Shown here in pieces: positions 17,039 through 25,489 of a stretch of 37,584 nucleotides of DNA. Location of the stretch: positions 1 through 37,584 of the forward strand of contig JACSDG010000019.1 in NCBI GenBank assembly GCA_015660855.1, in the 5' to 3' direction. The position numbers and the translations under genes were made by a program. The stretch comes from Magnetococcales bacterium (GTDB lineage Bacteria; Pseudomonadota; Magnetococcia; Magnetococcales; UBA8363). The notes under the pieces were generated by a model, which saw only the letters and a list, made by a program, of their open reading frames with translations, did no database searches and was not told where the DNA came from. How positions within the stretch are numbered: the stretch's first letter is position 1; every line of letters begins with the position of its first letter.

Positions 17039-17510
17039 CCCACGCACCCTACCCTGCTGGTGCAAAGAAAGGACATGAAAAAAGGCAACTTGGTTTCCCG
17101 GATGCGGGAAACCAAGCCGAAAAAACTTCTCAAAGACGGGAAAAAGGCCCCCGTTGGCCCAACGGCAACGATCGCACCCCTAGCCATGGCCGGGTTTGAA
17201 GGTTTTAGCGACCCGCAGGGCAGGAGACCGTTCCACGGCACACACCCTTTTCCCGGAAACGGGAAGTTTGCGGTTCGTTACAAGAAAAAATCAATCCCTA
17301 AAAGCCCTCCCCACGATACCCTGTTTTTGGCCACATCATTGGCCAGATTGAGCACAGAAAAAAAAAACAACACCGTCACTGGAGTGGCATCCAAATTGTA
17401 ACACACTTTATCAACGGCAGCGGAACCTGGATTGTCTTGCGTCCCCAAGGAAATCCAGACTACCCTCCTCTTGACCCTTGAGTTTAACATTCCGACCGGG
17501 AGATTCGTCA
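17039..17510. other. 472-base intergenic region rich in hairpins
   Basis: I see no convincing gene here; the open frames are short, strongly basic and lack ribosome sites. It holds several perfect inverted repeats: a 12-base stem at 17089-17116, CCGTTG/CAACGG near 17150, and TTCCCG-GAAA-CGGGAA near 17255-17270. The last part should contain the promoter of the GGDEF-EAL gene. Confidence 0.5.
17089..17116 (+). terminator. Perfect 12-bp stem-loop downstream of the triheme cytochrome
   Basis: CTTGGTTTCCCG, loop GATG, CGGGAAACCAAG: a perfect 12-base-pair stem, 50 bases past the cytochrome stop. No U-run follows on the plus strand, so it is not a textbook intrinsic terminator. It could be an mRNA 3'-stabilising hairpin or an operator. 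Confidence 0.45.
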
Positions 17511-19550
17511 GTGCGTGTTCGCCTGTGGATATTTATTGGTCTCCCCGCCGCCGTCACCATCGCCAGTCATCTATTTCCCGGTTCGCCACTTCTGGCCATC
17601 ATCCAGGATGGACACGGCATCGCCAGCGTCCCCATACTTTTTGCAGCCATGATGATGGTGTCGTGGCTCGCCTTTCGTACCGCCTATTCAGGGTTTGCCC
17701 TGGGACGGGGGATATTCACCGCTGGACATTCCCCCGAAACCATCCGCAAGGCCATCTCCCGGTCGCGGGTTTCCGACCAAGAGCGTTTTCAGTTGATCCG
17801 AAACCTGCGCCAGAAACTAAAGATTTTACAAGAAAAAGAAGCAGAACTGGAAATGCTCAAAAAGGTTCTGTCCCACATTGACGAGGCCGTGGTCATCACC
17901 AACGCGCAGGGAACCATTTGTTCGGTCAATCCTGCCTTTTGCGCCATTACCGGCTTTGGGGAAAACGAAATTCTTGGCCAAAACATGCGCCTGCTGAAGA
18001 GTGGACGCCACGATCCCGCTTTCTACGCCGACATGTGGCAGACACTGCTGGCCAAGGGGTTGTGGACAGGCAACATATGGAACCAGCGTAAGAACGGCGA
18101 TGTCTACCCGCAATGGACCGTCATCAAGGCCATCCGCAACGGGGGCGGATCCATACGCAATTTTGTGGGGATTTTGTCCGACCTCACCGACATACGCGAG
18201 ACCGAGCAACAGATTGAATTCATCGCCCATTACGATCCCTTGACGGAGCTTCCCAACCGCATTCTTTTCAAGGATCGCCTCAACCAGGCCCTGGCCCAAT
18301 CCAAACGCCACAAACAATGGGTGGGGGTGTTGTGGCTGGGATTGGATCGATTTCAACAGGTCAATGCCAATGGTGGTCGGTTTTTAGGTGACCAGGTACT
18401 CAAAGCCCTGGCCTTGCGGTTGAAAAACGAAATGCGGGAAGAGGATACCGTCGCCCGCATGGGAGGTGATGAATTTGCCATTTTGATCACCCATGTGGAT
18501 GACTTGGCCCCACTGGGCCAAACAGCGGAAAAAGTCCTCACCCTGGTCGGGCGCACCCTGCAATTTGGCGATCATTCCCTGCATTTTTCTGCCAGCATTG
18601 GCATTACCACCTTTCCCATGGATCCAAGCGATGATGCGGAGACCATGTTGAAACATGCCGAAACCGCCATGAAACAAGCCAAGGATCGCGGAGGCAACGC
18701 CTTCAAGTTTTATTCCCAGCAGATGGGTGAGGTGGCGATGCAACGCTGGAATATTGAAAAAGGGTTGAAGAAGGCGTTGGAGCGCAAAGAATTTTTCTTA
18801 CTCTACCAACCCCAGTTTTGCGTTCGCACCGGTGCCCTGACAGGGGTTGAGGCGTTGGTACGCTGGAGGAGCCCTCAGTTTGGCCTGGTTGCCCCTGGGC
18901 AGTTCATATCCCTTGCGGAAGAGAGTGGTCTGATTGTTCCCTTGGGGGAGTGGATCCTCGGTGAAGCCTGTATTCAAAACAAACTATGGCAGGATGCGGG
19001 GTATCCCCCCATCCATGTCGCCGTCAACGTCTCCCCACGGCAGTTTCAAAGCTCCAATCTTGAAGACCATGTGGAAAAAGTACTGCAGAGCACCAAACTT
19101 GATCCCTGCTGGCTGGAACTGGAAATCACCGAAAGCCTGTTCATGGATGATCAGGATCGGGTCATGGGCATCCTGAACCGTTGGCGCGAACGCAACCTGA
19201 TGCTTGCCATCGATGATTTTGGCACGGGTTATTCGTCTTTGAGCTATTTGCGCAATTATCCGGTGCATGCCCTGAAAATTGATCGTTCCTTCATTACCGA
19301 CATTGCCCACGATGACAACAGTGCCGCCATCGTCAACGCCATCCTGTCGGTGGCCCGCAGTCTAAAACTCAAGGTGGTTGCCGAGGGGGTGGCTTCGACA
19401 CAACAATTGGAATTTTTACGTCAATCCGGTTGTGACAAGGTTCAAGGTTTTCTGTTCAGTCCACCAGTTACCGCCGATGAAATCACCCGCATCATGGAAG
19501 AGGGACGCCTAATCACCACCCGCACGTCAAGTCTTCCACCAATCTCCTGA
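17511..19550 (+). CDS. Membrane PAS-GGDEF-EAL c-di-GMP protein
   Basis: 679 residues. Two hydrophobic segments lie in the first ~70 residues (LWIFIGLPAAVTIASHLF and ASVPILFAAMMMVSWLAF), followed by a short coiled coil and a PAS domain (about 110-225). The GGDEF domain has intact GGDEF (318-322) preceded by an RxxD I-site (REED). The EAL domain has EALVRW (from 447), ELEITES, DDFGTGYSSLSYL and VAEGVA. All residues for both synthesis and hydrolysis of c-di-GMP appear present, so either activity is possible. I chose GTG 17511, 8 bases after GGGAG; a TTG at 17478 would be 11 codons longer. The gene stands alone. Confidence 0.92.
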   Translation: MRVRLWIFIGLPAAVTIASHLFPGSPLLAIIQDGHGIASVPILFAAMMMVSWLAFRTAYSGFALGRGIFTAGHSPETIRKAISRSRVSDQERFQLIRNLRQKLKILQEKEAELEMLKKVLSHIDEAVVITNAQGTICSVNPAFCAITGFGENEILGQNMRLLKSGRHDPAFYADMWQTLLAKGLWTGNIWNQRKNGDVYPQWTVIKAIRNGGGSIRNFVGILSDLTDIRETEQQIEFIAHYDPLTELPNRILFKDRLNQALAQSKRHKQWVGVLWLGLDRFQQVNANGGRFLGDQVLKALALRLKNEMREEDTVARMGGDEFAILITHVDDLAPLGQTAEKVLTLVGRTLQFGDHSLHFSASIGITTFPMDPSDDAETMLKHAETAMKQAKDRGGNAFKFYSQQMGEVAMQRWNIEKGLKKALERKEFFLLYQPQFCVRTGALTGVEALVRWRSPQFGLVAPGQFISLAEESGLIVPLGEWILGEACIQNKLWQDAGYPPIHVAVNVSPRQFQSSNLEDHVEKVLQSTKLDPCWLELEITESLFMDDQDRVMGILNRWRERNLMLAIDDFGTGYSSLSYLRNYPVHALKIDRSFITDIAHDDNSAAIVNAILSVARSLKLKVVAEGVASTQQLEFLRQSGCDKVQGFLFSPPVTADEITRIMEEGRLITTRTSSLPPIS

Positions 19551-19880
19551 CTTGATATGGACCATCCTGTCCTGCGGGCAAAAAGTTTAAGCCAAAACAT
19601 TTTCTGGACGTCTTTAAGAGCCGCTCTTCAGCGTTATCAACCACTTTTAAGAATAACCGGACAGGCTAGGGAACAATCCTTGACATCCTCTGGTCTTAAA
19701 GGTCATACTTGCCGACACATGGTCGGATATCTCCAGCATGGACGCGCGCATGCTTACCGTGGTTCTGTTTTTGGTGGCACTGGCCTGGGCCAACAGCTAG
19801 GAGTGGTGTCCCGGTATGCCGCACCAGAGGATGTCTCCCATCGGACAACCCACGCCGGCTCCGGTTTAATGATATCCAGG
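19551..19880. other. Intergenic region with repeat copy D and a possible gene remnant
   Basis: Near 19565-19583 is another copy of the repeat head (TCCTGTCCTGCGGGCAAAAAG). At roughly 19712-19800 one frame reads a short hydrophobic peptide ending MLTVVLFLVALAWANS-stop, which looks like the end of a decayed gene, possibly a transposase tail, but is too short to identify. I see no intact gene. Confidence 0.4.
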
Positions 19881-19909
19881 TTGACATTTTTGTTATACTT
19901 GTCTTCTAA
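19881..19909 (+). promoter_or_regulatory. Sigma-70-like promoter of the NACHT island
   Basis: TTGACA (19881-19886), a 17-base spacer, then TTCTAA (19904-19909). The -35 box is perfect and the -10 box is fair. Transcription would start near 19916, about 10 bases before the NACHT ATG, giving a very short leader. The ribosome site before that ATG is weak. Confidence 0.45.
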
Positions 19910-19925
19910 AATGGGATAGTGTTTT

Positions 19926-22900
19926 ATGGAAAACCTTAATTCAGATTATTTAATAAATCTGCTTTCAGAAAAACTTAAAGACATAGATGAAGGCGATATA
20001 CGCTTTCAACGACTTGCTCATATTATTCTTGCACAAGAAATCTACCAGATTCAAACTAATTCAAATCAGCCATTACCAAATTTTCGCATGGAGGACGGGC
20101 ACATTCTAGCTGGCGACGTGTTACTTGTAATCGAACTGTCTTCAATAAGTTGGGAAAGAAGAATTAATAGTTCACTCCGGGGAAGTCAGGCACATTCATT
20201 TGTAAGTAATCATAAGACAGTTAAGCGTGTTTGCGCGGCGTCGATTAACAAGAGCAATGATAGAGGTTCCGAGTTTGTGAACTATATTAGAAGGATTGGT
20301 GAATTATTAGACAAAAGAGTTAAATTTGAATGGTGGGATCAGAATTTTTTGTTTCAAAAAGTTTTCGATAACCCAGCATTGGCCAGAGTTACTGGATTTT
20401 CTTTTTTAACTGAGGAAGAAAAAGCAAGCTTTGATGACTTGAGATCTAATTATCGAAGAATCTTGGAGAATAAAAATAATCATATTAGTTTCGTAGGTAT
20501 TTCAGTCTACAAGGAGGAGACTGCGAAGAGTATCCCGATGGATAAAATTTACATCCCACTCGATGTCATTCCTGAGGATGAAAACGAAGATGCGTCCCGG
20601 TTCAACCCCTTAAACCTGTCATTGCATCGTGGTAAAAGGTATGTTATCTTGGGTGATCCTGGCTCGGGCAAGTCGTCGATGCTTCGTTTCCTGTCTTTGG
20701 TGGGGAGTGTTCAGAAGCTTCGCGAGCGATATAACTCTGTACAGGATGATCGGTTGTTTCTACTGATTTCATTGCGCGACTATGATACATTTTTTCGCGG
20801 TAACCATTACAAAAATTTTGTAAACTACATCATTGACTTTATCACCTCCTCATTTAATCTGACTGTTAGCCGTAACTTCTTGGAATATTTTTTGTTTAAC
20901 GGTGACGTTGTATTGCTTGTAGATGGAGTTGATGAATTGCCAGACTTGAACTACAGGAAAAACATTCGTGAACTGATCCGAGAGTTCTCAATGCTATATC
21001 CTGGAAACACTATTTTGGTCACATCACGCTTTGTTGGATATGAAAAAGAGGCTAGGTTTGACGGAAATGATTTTAAACACGTAAAAATTGCTGGATTAAC
21101 AGACAAACAAATAGATAATTTTATCCATGATTGGTACACAATTCGTGTTGAAGATGAAAACGATTGCAAAGAGCACATCTCAGATCTCATCCGTATTGTC
21201 CACAACCCTGACGCATCTTCCATCCGCGTTCTTTCGGAAAATCCTTTGCTTCTTGCAATTATCTGCCTTGTTCACCGTATTGAGGCCAAGTTGCCGGATG
21301 AGAGGGTTGTCCTGTATCAAAGATGCGTTGAGACCATATTAAACACTTGGCATACGTGGAAGTATAGGCAACGAAGAGAAAACAACAATAGACGAGGTGA
21401 AACTGAGTCTATTAATAGGGCCCGATTAGAAGCCATTGCCTATTGGATGCAACTTTTAAAGGGAGCTGGTGCTCCCGGACGTGCTACCGTATCAAAAGGT
21501 GAACTAATTGGTTTTCTATCTGAACACATTGTCAGCATTGAAGAGAATAATAAAAGCGATAGCTTTGAAATAGCAAAGGAATTTTTACGTTTCGTCAAGG
21601 AACGTGCTGGCCTGCTGGTTGAAGTGACAGTTGACCGCTACAGCTTTGTTCATCTCACCTTCCAGGAATACCTTGCTTCCGAGCATTTGCTGACACTCAG
21701 TGAGTTTGGTGGTGTGGATGAACTTTGGAAGTTCATAGAGGATAAATGCGAAATCCCTCATTGGCATGAGACTTTACGTCTTTTGGTCAGCTCATTGAAA
21801 AACCCCGCATCAAAAAAAGCTATACTCGGGTGGATTCTAGAAATGGACGCTAAAGACCCCCAACAAAGTGTCAACAGAATATTACTGGCAGGGGGTGCCC
21901 TCTTGGATGGGATTCAAGCTGCGGAAAGCCTGAAAAAAGAAATTATTATTCCTATGCTACATTATGTTTTAACAACAAAGACAGATGATGATATTGCCAT
22001 TAGAAAGATATCGAGTCAGTTAAGCGTATGGATCAGAAAGAGTGAGGAGAATGGGGAATTGTTACTGGGTTATGCTGCAGAAGTTAACAACCATTTGAAG
22101 GGAGATCCTGACGCACGTTTGCGCTTAGTACTGATGCTGACCGCATGGGGGGTAGAGGGAAAGAGTATAGTCAATTTTTTTGGATGTGGAGAACAAGACC
22201 CTGAAGAAAATATACGATTGTTTGCATTGACAGTGGGAGGATGTGATTCAGTTGTAACCCGAGCATCTTCCGGGTTGGATTCTTTGCATTCCCTATGCTC
22301 TACCATGGCTTCATCAGACTCAAATCAAAATTTGTTGTCTACTATTATATTATGCATGCTTATAAAATCAGAAGCCATCCGTGCTCGGTCTGTTTTCTTT
22401 CATCTGCTCTTTTTGGTTCCAAATATCGCATTATTCATTGATACTATGACCAATTTTATATTGTTAGGGCGAAAGAAACCGTTGCCTCAATATGTGACTT
22501 CTCTAATTAACAGATGGGAACAGGATAGGGCTATAGTATCAAATGCTTTAAAAAATCCCAACGTGATTCAGGAAAAGGAAGGATATTTGTATCGCCAAGT
22601 TGATAAACTTACACGGGTATCTGATTCTGTTTCCAAAGCTATGGGTCTTAAGCCGTTTCCAGAGTCAGGACGACATGCGAGAAACAGAGTGCTTTCTTCT
22701 TTGTCAACATATGGAAGTGTTGACCAGATTAAGATTGAAACGGAAAAAAGAAAATTTCGCACTTTACTACAAAAGAAGATGCCTTATCCTCAAAAAGATG
22801 GATTTAGTAGTCAAAGCTCTGGATTGGTTAGTCAACTCGCGATCCCCTCCAAAGGGATTGGTGAATCAAAAATATTGATGGAGTTCCTGACGGATGCTAT

Positions 22901-23312
22901 TTGTCATCACATGAACTTGGAACCTAAAACTCTTTGGATGGATGCCCTGAAAGCCACGAATTCTCCATCTTCGTTTGAAAAAAAATTTGAGTGGGCCGAT
23001 ATGGGGGCTGACAATGCCTCAATTATGTCTGTTTATCGGGAAAACGCCACAAATGATGGTTGTTGGACTGCCGCCAACCAGATTTTTATCGACCTTTGGC
23101 TCAACTTGTTAAAAAATGATAGTGACAATGAGCCCTCCCCTTATGAAACGTTGATCGGTGCAACCAGGGATGTAGAACACTTGCCCTTGCAAATTGCACA
23201 CTGCATTCGCGACATCGCCCGAAGGGACGCAAGTCGAGAAGACAAACTCAAGGACATGCTTAACTCGAATGGCCTTGAACTTACGACATATTTCAAAAAA
23301 CAATTAAGATAA
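19926..23312 (+). CDS. NACHT-type STAND NTPase (NLR-like, putative anti-phage sensor)
   Basis: 1128 residues. The N-terminal ~195 residues are a domain I do not recognise. A linker ending MDKIYIPLDV precedes the NACHT module: Walker A GDPGSGKSS (243-251), Walker B LLVDGVDELPD (330-340) with the extra acidic residue typical of NACHT, and the sensor TSR (366-368). A winged-helix segment FVHLTFQEYLASEHLL follows near 573-588. The remaining ~540 residues are mostly helical and probably the ligand-sensing region. No signal peptide or TM is seen, so it is cytosolic. Codon use is clearly more AT-rich than in flanking genes, indicating transfer. It starts a plus-strand trio with a subtilisin-like protease 40 bases downstream. 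Known bacterial NACHT proteins defend against phage; that role here is inferred. Confidence 0.9.
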   Translation: MENLNSDYLINLLSEKLKDIDEGDIRFQRLAHIILAQEIYQIQTNSNQPLPNFRMEDGHILAGDVLLVIELSSISWERRINSSLRGSQAHSFVSNHKTVKRVCAASINKSNDRGSEFVNYIRRIGELLDKRVKFEWWDQNFLFQKVFDNPALARVTGFSFLTEEEKASFDDLRSNYRRILENKNNHISFVGISVYKEETAKSIPMDKIYIPLDVIPEDENEDASRFNPLNLSLHRGKRYVILGDPGSGKSSMLRFLSLVGSVQKLRERYNSVQDDRLFLLISLRDYDTFFRGNHYKNFVNYIIDFITSSFNLTVSRNFLEYFLFNGDVVLLVDGVDELPDLNYRKNIRELIREFSMLYPGNTILVTSRFVGYEKEARFDGNDFKHVKIAGLTDKQIDNFIHDWYTIRVEDENDCKEHISDLIRIVHNPDASSIRVLSENPLLLAIICLVHRIEAKLPDERVVLYQRCVETILNTWHTWKYRQRRENNNRRGETESINRARLEAIAYWMQLLKGAGAPGRATVSKGELIGFLSEHIVSIEENNKSDSFEIAKEFLRFVKERAGLLVEVTVDRYSFVHLTFQEYLASEHLLTLSEFGGVDELWKFIEDKCEIPHWHETLRLLVSSLKNPASKKAILGWILEMDAKDPQQSVNRILLAGGALLDGIQAAESLKKEIIIPMLHYVLTTKTDDDIAIRKISSQLSVWIRKSEENGELLLGYAAEVNNHLKGDPDARLRLVLMLTAWGVEGKSIVNFFGCGEQDPEENIRLFALTVGGCDSVVTRASSGLDSLHSLCSTMASSDSNQNLLSTIILCMLIKSEAIRARSVFFHLLFLVPNIALFIDTMTNFILLGRKKPLPQYVTSLINRWEQDRAIVSNALKNPNVIQEKEGYLYRQVDKLTRVSDSVSKAMGLKPFPESGRHARNRVLSSLSTYGSVDQIKIETEKRKFRTLLQKKMPYPQKDGFSSQSSGLVSQLAIPSKGIGESKILMEFLTDAICHHMNLEPKTLWMDALKATNSPSSFEKKFEWADMGADNASIMSVYRENATNDGCWTAANQIFIDLWLNLLKNDSDNEPSPYETLIGATRDVEHLPLQIAHCIRDIARRDASREDKLKDMLNSNGLELTTYFKKQLR

Positions 23313-23352
23313 TTTCGTTAGATAGCTATCAAACGGTTGGGGGAAATAACCT

Positions 23353-24894
23353 GTGGAACGAAAAAAAAATTTAATAGCAAAAGCCGATCAGATTCTCGAT
23401 GAATCCCAAGAGTCCGAGTTGGAAGTGATTGTACAATTGATCTCTCCTCATGGAGTGGATCGCCGGTTTGCGATAGGTAACTCAGCTTCGGAACCATCTA
23501 GGTGGAGATTCTGTCTGTCTCCACGAGACTTATTACCTGGTGCCTACATCAAAAAGGAAAAATCTCGCGATCTGGAAGGAGTCGCGAGCGTTTTTGAACA
23601 TCTAAGAGTGACACGCGGCCAGGAAGAATCTCTGAAAATAGCCAGTTTTGGCAAAGCACCTCAGTACCCACCGGATTCGTCTTTTTTTAAATCTAATATA
23701 GTACAAAATGCCGTTTCCCGCATGATGAGAACAAATGTCGCGGCCGAACGAAGCCCATTTTGGTTTAAATCTTCACGGTCTATGCTTTTGCGGCTTGAGC
23801 GTAGTGAAATCCACAAATTGATCATCGACCAGACAGACAAAATCCAGACAATTCACATAAATCGCAAGTTAAGTTTGCCGAGTATAGCACAGTCAAGGGC
23901 ACCCGATATTGAGGAAAATTCAATACTTTCATCAACCTGGGGCCTCGATAAAATCAAGGCTACCTCTGTTTGGGGTGTCTATGGTGCCCGAGGAAAAGGG
24001 GTCACTATCGCGTTGCTTGACACGGGAGTTGATGCCAAACATCCCGACTTGGCTGGGAAAATCCAACATTGGGCCGAATTTAATTCACAAGGTTATCTCA
24101 TAGACGACAATAACGAAAACGCTCGAGACTCTGACGATCATGGCACGCACTGCGGTGGCGTTTTGGTTGGTGGGCGCGAGTCAGGACGTTTTATTGGAGT
24201 AGCTCCAGAGGCTCAGTTAGCTGCGGCTATGGTTTTAAATGCCGGAACTGGAACAGATGCGCAGATCTTAGCCGGGATCGACTGGGCCATTAATAAAAAG
24301 GTCGATGTCATCAGCATGTCCTTGGGAGGGCTGACCATAACCAGCGAAACACCTTCAACCTATACCAGAGCCATATTAACCAGCATAGAAGAAGGAATTC
24401 CAGTGGTTGCTGCTATTGGAAATTCTGGCAATCAGACAACCTTTGCCCCAGGCAACGATTATTTTACCCTGAGTGTTGGCGCAGTTGATCCTAATGATCG
24501 AGTTGCAGGTTTTTCATCGGGTCGCACCCAATTTATTGCGGATTCTGTATTGAATGAATATCCAGGCCTTCCTAAATATTACTTTAAGCCAGATCTGGTC
24601 GCACCGGGGGTGGCTGTCTATTCTTCGGTTCCGGGTCCAGAAAAACATGCATGGTTTAATGGCACTTCCATGGCCACCCCCCACGTGGCGGGTGCCATCG
24701 CTCTGCTTTTGTCGGCTACAGACATCCGCAATAAAACAACCAAGAGCGAACGAGCCTTTTTAATTTCAGACCTGATTACCGGATCGGTTGAAGAGATGGG
24801 CGAGTTTGGTCAGGACCACAGATACGGTTATGGAAGGCTGGATATACTCAGAGCTATCGATATAGCTATAGAAAGGGGTTATGGAAGGTCTTGA
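23353..24894 (+). CDS. Cytosolic subtilisin-like serine protease (S8) with N-terminal prodomain
   Basis: 513 residues. The catalytic triad is complete: D223 in LLDTGVDAKHPDL, H263 in DHGTHCGG, and S439 in FNGTSMATPHVAG, with oxyanion N357 in IGNSGN. The first ~190 residues are an N-terminal region that probably folds as a prodomain (segment MLLRLERSEIHKLIID at 144-159). No signal peptide or TM is visible, which is unusual for S8 proteases and implies intracellular action. The start is GTG, about 9 bases after GGGGGA. It lies 40 bases after the NACHT gene, so they are probably co-transcribed. An effector protease controlled by the NACHT protein is inferred. Confidence 0.93.
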   Translation: MERKKNLIAKADQILDESQESELEVIVQLISPHGVDRRFAIGNSASEPSRWRFCLSPRDLLPGAYIKKEKSRDLEGVASVFEHLRVTRGQEESLKIASFGKAPQYPPDSSFFKSNIVQNAVSRMMRTNVAAERSPFWFKSSRSMLLRLERSEIHKLIIDQTDKIQTIHINRKLSLPSIAQSRAPDIEENSILSSTWGLDKIKATSVWGVYGARGKGVTIALLDTGVDAKHPDLAGKIQHWAEFNSQGYLIDDNNENARDSDDHGTHCGGVLVGGRESGRFIGVAPEAQLAAAMVLNAGTGTDAQILAGIDWAINKKVDVISMSLGGLTITSETPSTYTRAILTSIEEGIPVVAAIGNSGNQTTFAPGNDYFTLSVGAVDPNDRVAGFSSGRTQFIADSVLNEYPGLPKYYFKPDLVAPGVAVYSSVPGPEKHAWFNGTSMATPHVAGAIALLLSATDIRNKTTKSERAFLISDLITGSVEEMGEFGQDHRYGYGRLDILRAIDIAIERGYGRS

Positions 24895-24966
24895 CGTTCC
24901 CTTGATTTTGTGATAGTGTTGGGAGTGGTGTATTCCTCAAGCCTGTAGCCAATAAAAGTTCCCGTG

Positions 24967-25338
24967 ATGACCAAAAAACTAGACGCTGATTTAGAACAAT
25001 GGCTTTCCGAAGATGGTGGGGAGCAGGAGTTGATTTTAGAGGCCGTTTTGCCTAGCCCAAAACTGCGTATGGCCAGGAGAGACCTTGTTGGGATCCGAAT
25101 GCCGGGCCATATAAAAGTTCCCGTGGGTATTGATGCGGTGCCTATGGAATCGCGGGTCGAGGTGCTGCAAAAACTGGCGGAACGACTTTGGATAGAATTA
25201 GGCCTCTCAGCCAATATTCTCAGAGCAGCCGGATCTTTGGTCGTCCGAGCCTCGGCGCAGCAGACTCGAATCATCCTTGATATTCCCGAGGTGGGAAAGA
25301 TCCGTCCCAACCGCGTCGTACATCTCTGTACCTGCTGA
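24967..25338 (+). CDS. Small protein resembling the S8 prodomain (putative protease inhibitor/chaperone)
   Basis: 123 residues, no signal peptide or TM. It has no family I can name. Its layout matches the N-terminal region of the adjacent protease: an acidic start (ADLEQWLSEDGGEQELILEA versus ADQILDESQESELEVIVQL) and a later strand-helix segment (SLVVRASAQQTRIILDIPEV versus SMLLRLERSEIHKLIIDQTD). S8 prodomains (I9-like) act as intramolecular chaperones and inhibitors, and free-standing versions inhibit in trans. GTG at 24964 is an alternative start. The gene follows the protease by about 70 bases on the same strand. Base composition is intermediate between the island and its surroundings. Confidence 0.72.
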   Translation: MTKKLDADLEQWLSEDGGEQELILEAVLPSPKLRMARRDLVGIRMPGHIKVPVGIDAVPMESRVEVLQKLAERLWIELGLSANILRAAGSLVVRASAQQTRIILDIPEVGKIRPNRVVHLCTC

Positions 25339-25422
25339 AGCTTGCCTGTCCATTCCAAAAAAATCCGGAAACCCCGCTTAAATCAGCCCAACCCCGCCAT
25401 TCATGTCAATCTGGCCGCAACA

Positions 25423-25459
25423 CGACAAGGTGCGAAGGAAAACCTTCGGCACCCTGTCG
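25423..25459. terminator. Strong hairpin between converging island and acnB
   Basis: CGACAAGGTGCGAAGG, loop AAAA, CCTTCGGCACCCTGTCG. The arms pair over about 15 bases with one bulge and one mismatch. It sits between the end of the plus-strand island and the end of minus-strand acnB, the expected place for a bidirectional terminator. The U-tracts on both sides are poor. Confidence 0.55.
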
Positions 25460-25489
25460 TTGATTTCAACACCTAGGAGAACCCAAATA

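Noticed and set aside
17060-17401. A possible 113-codon gene after the triheme cytochrome
   Set aside because: It is strongly basic, low in hydrophobic pattern, runs through hairpins, has no ribosome site and no recognisable fold.
19709-19909. A 66-codon plus-strand frame before the NACHT gene
   Set aside because: It has no ribosome site, its composition is Cys/Trp/Pro-rich as in random frames, and it runs into the NACHT promoter.
19926-20530. A PD-(D/E)xK nuclease fold in the NACHT N-terminal domain
   Set aside because: GDVLLVIELSS offers D and E but the required ExK lysine is missing, so I do not call it.
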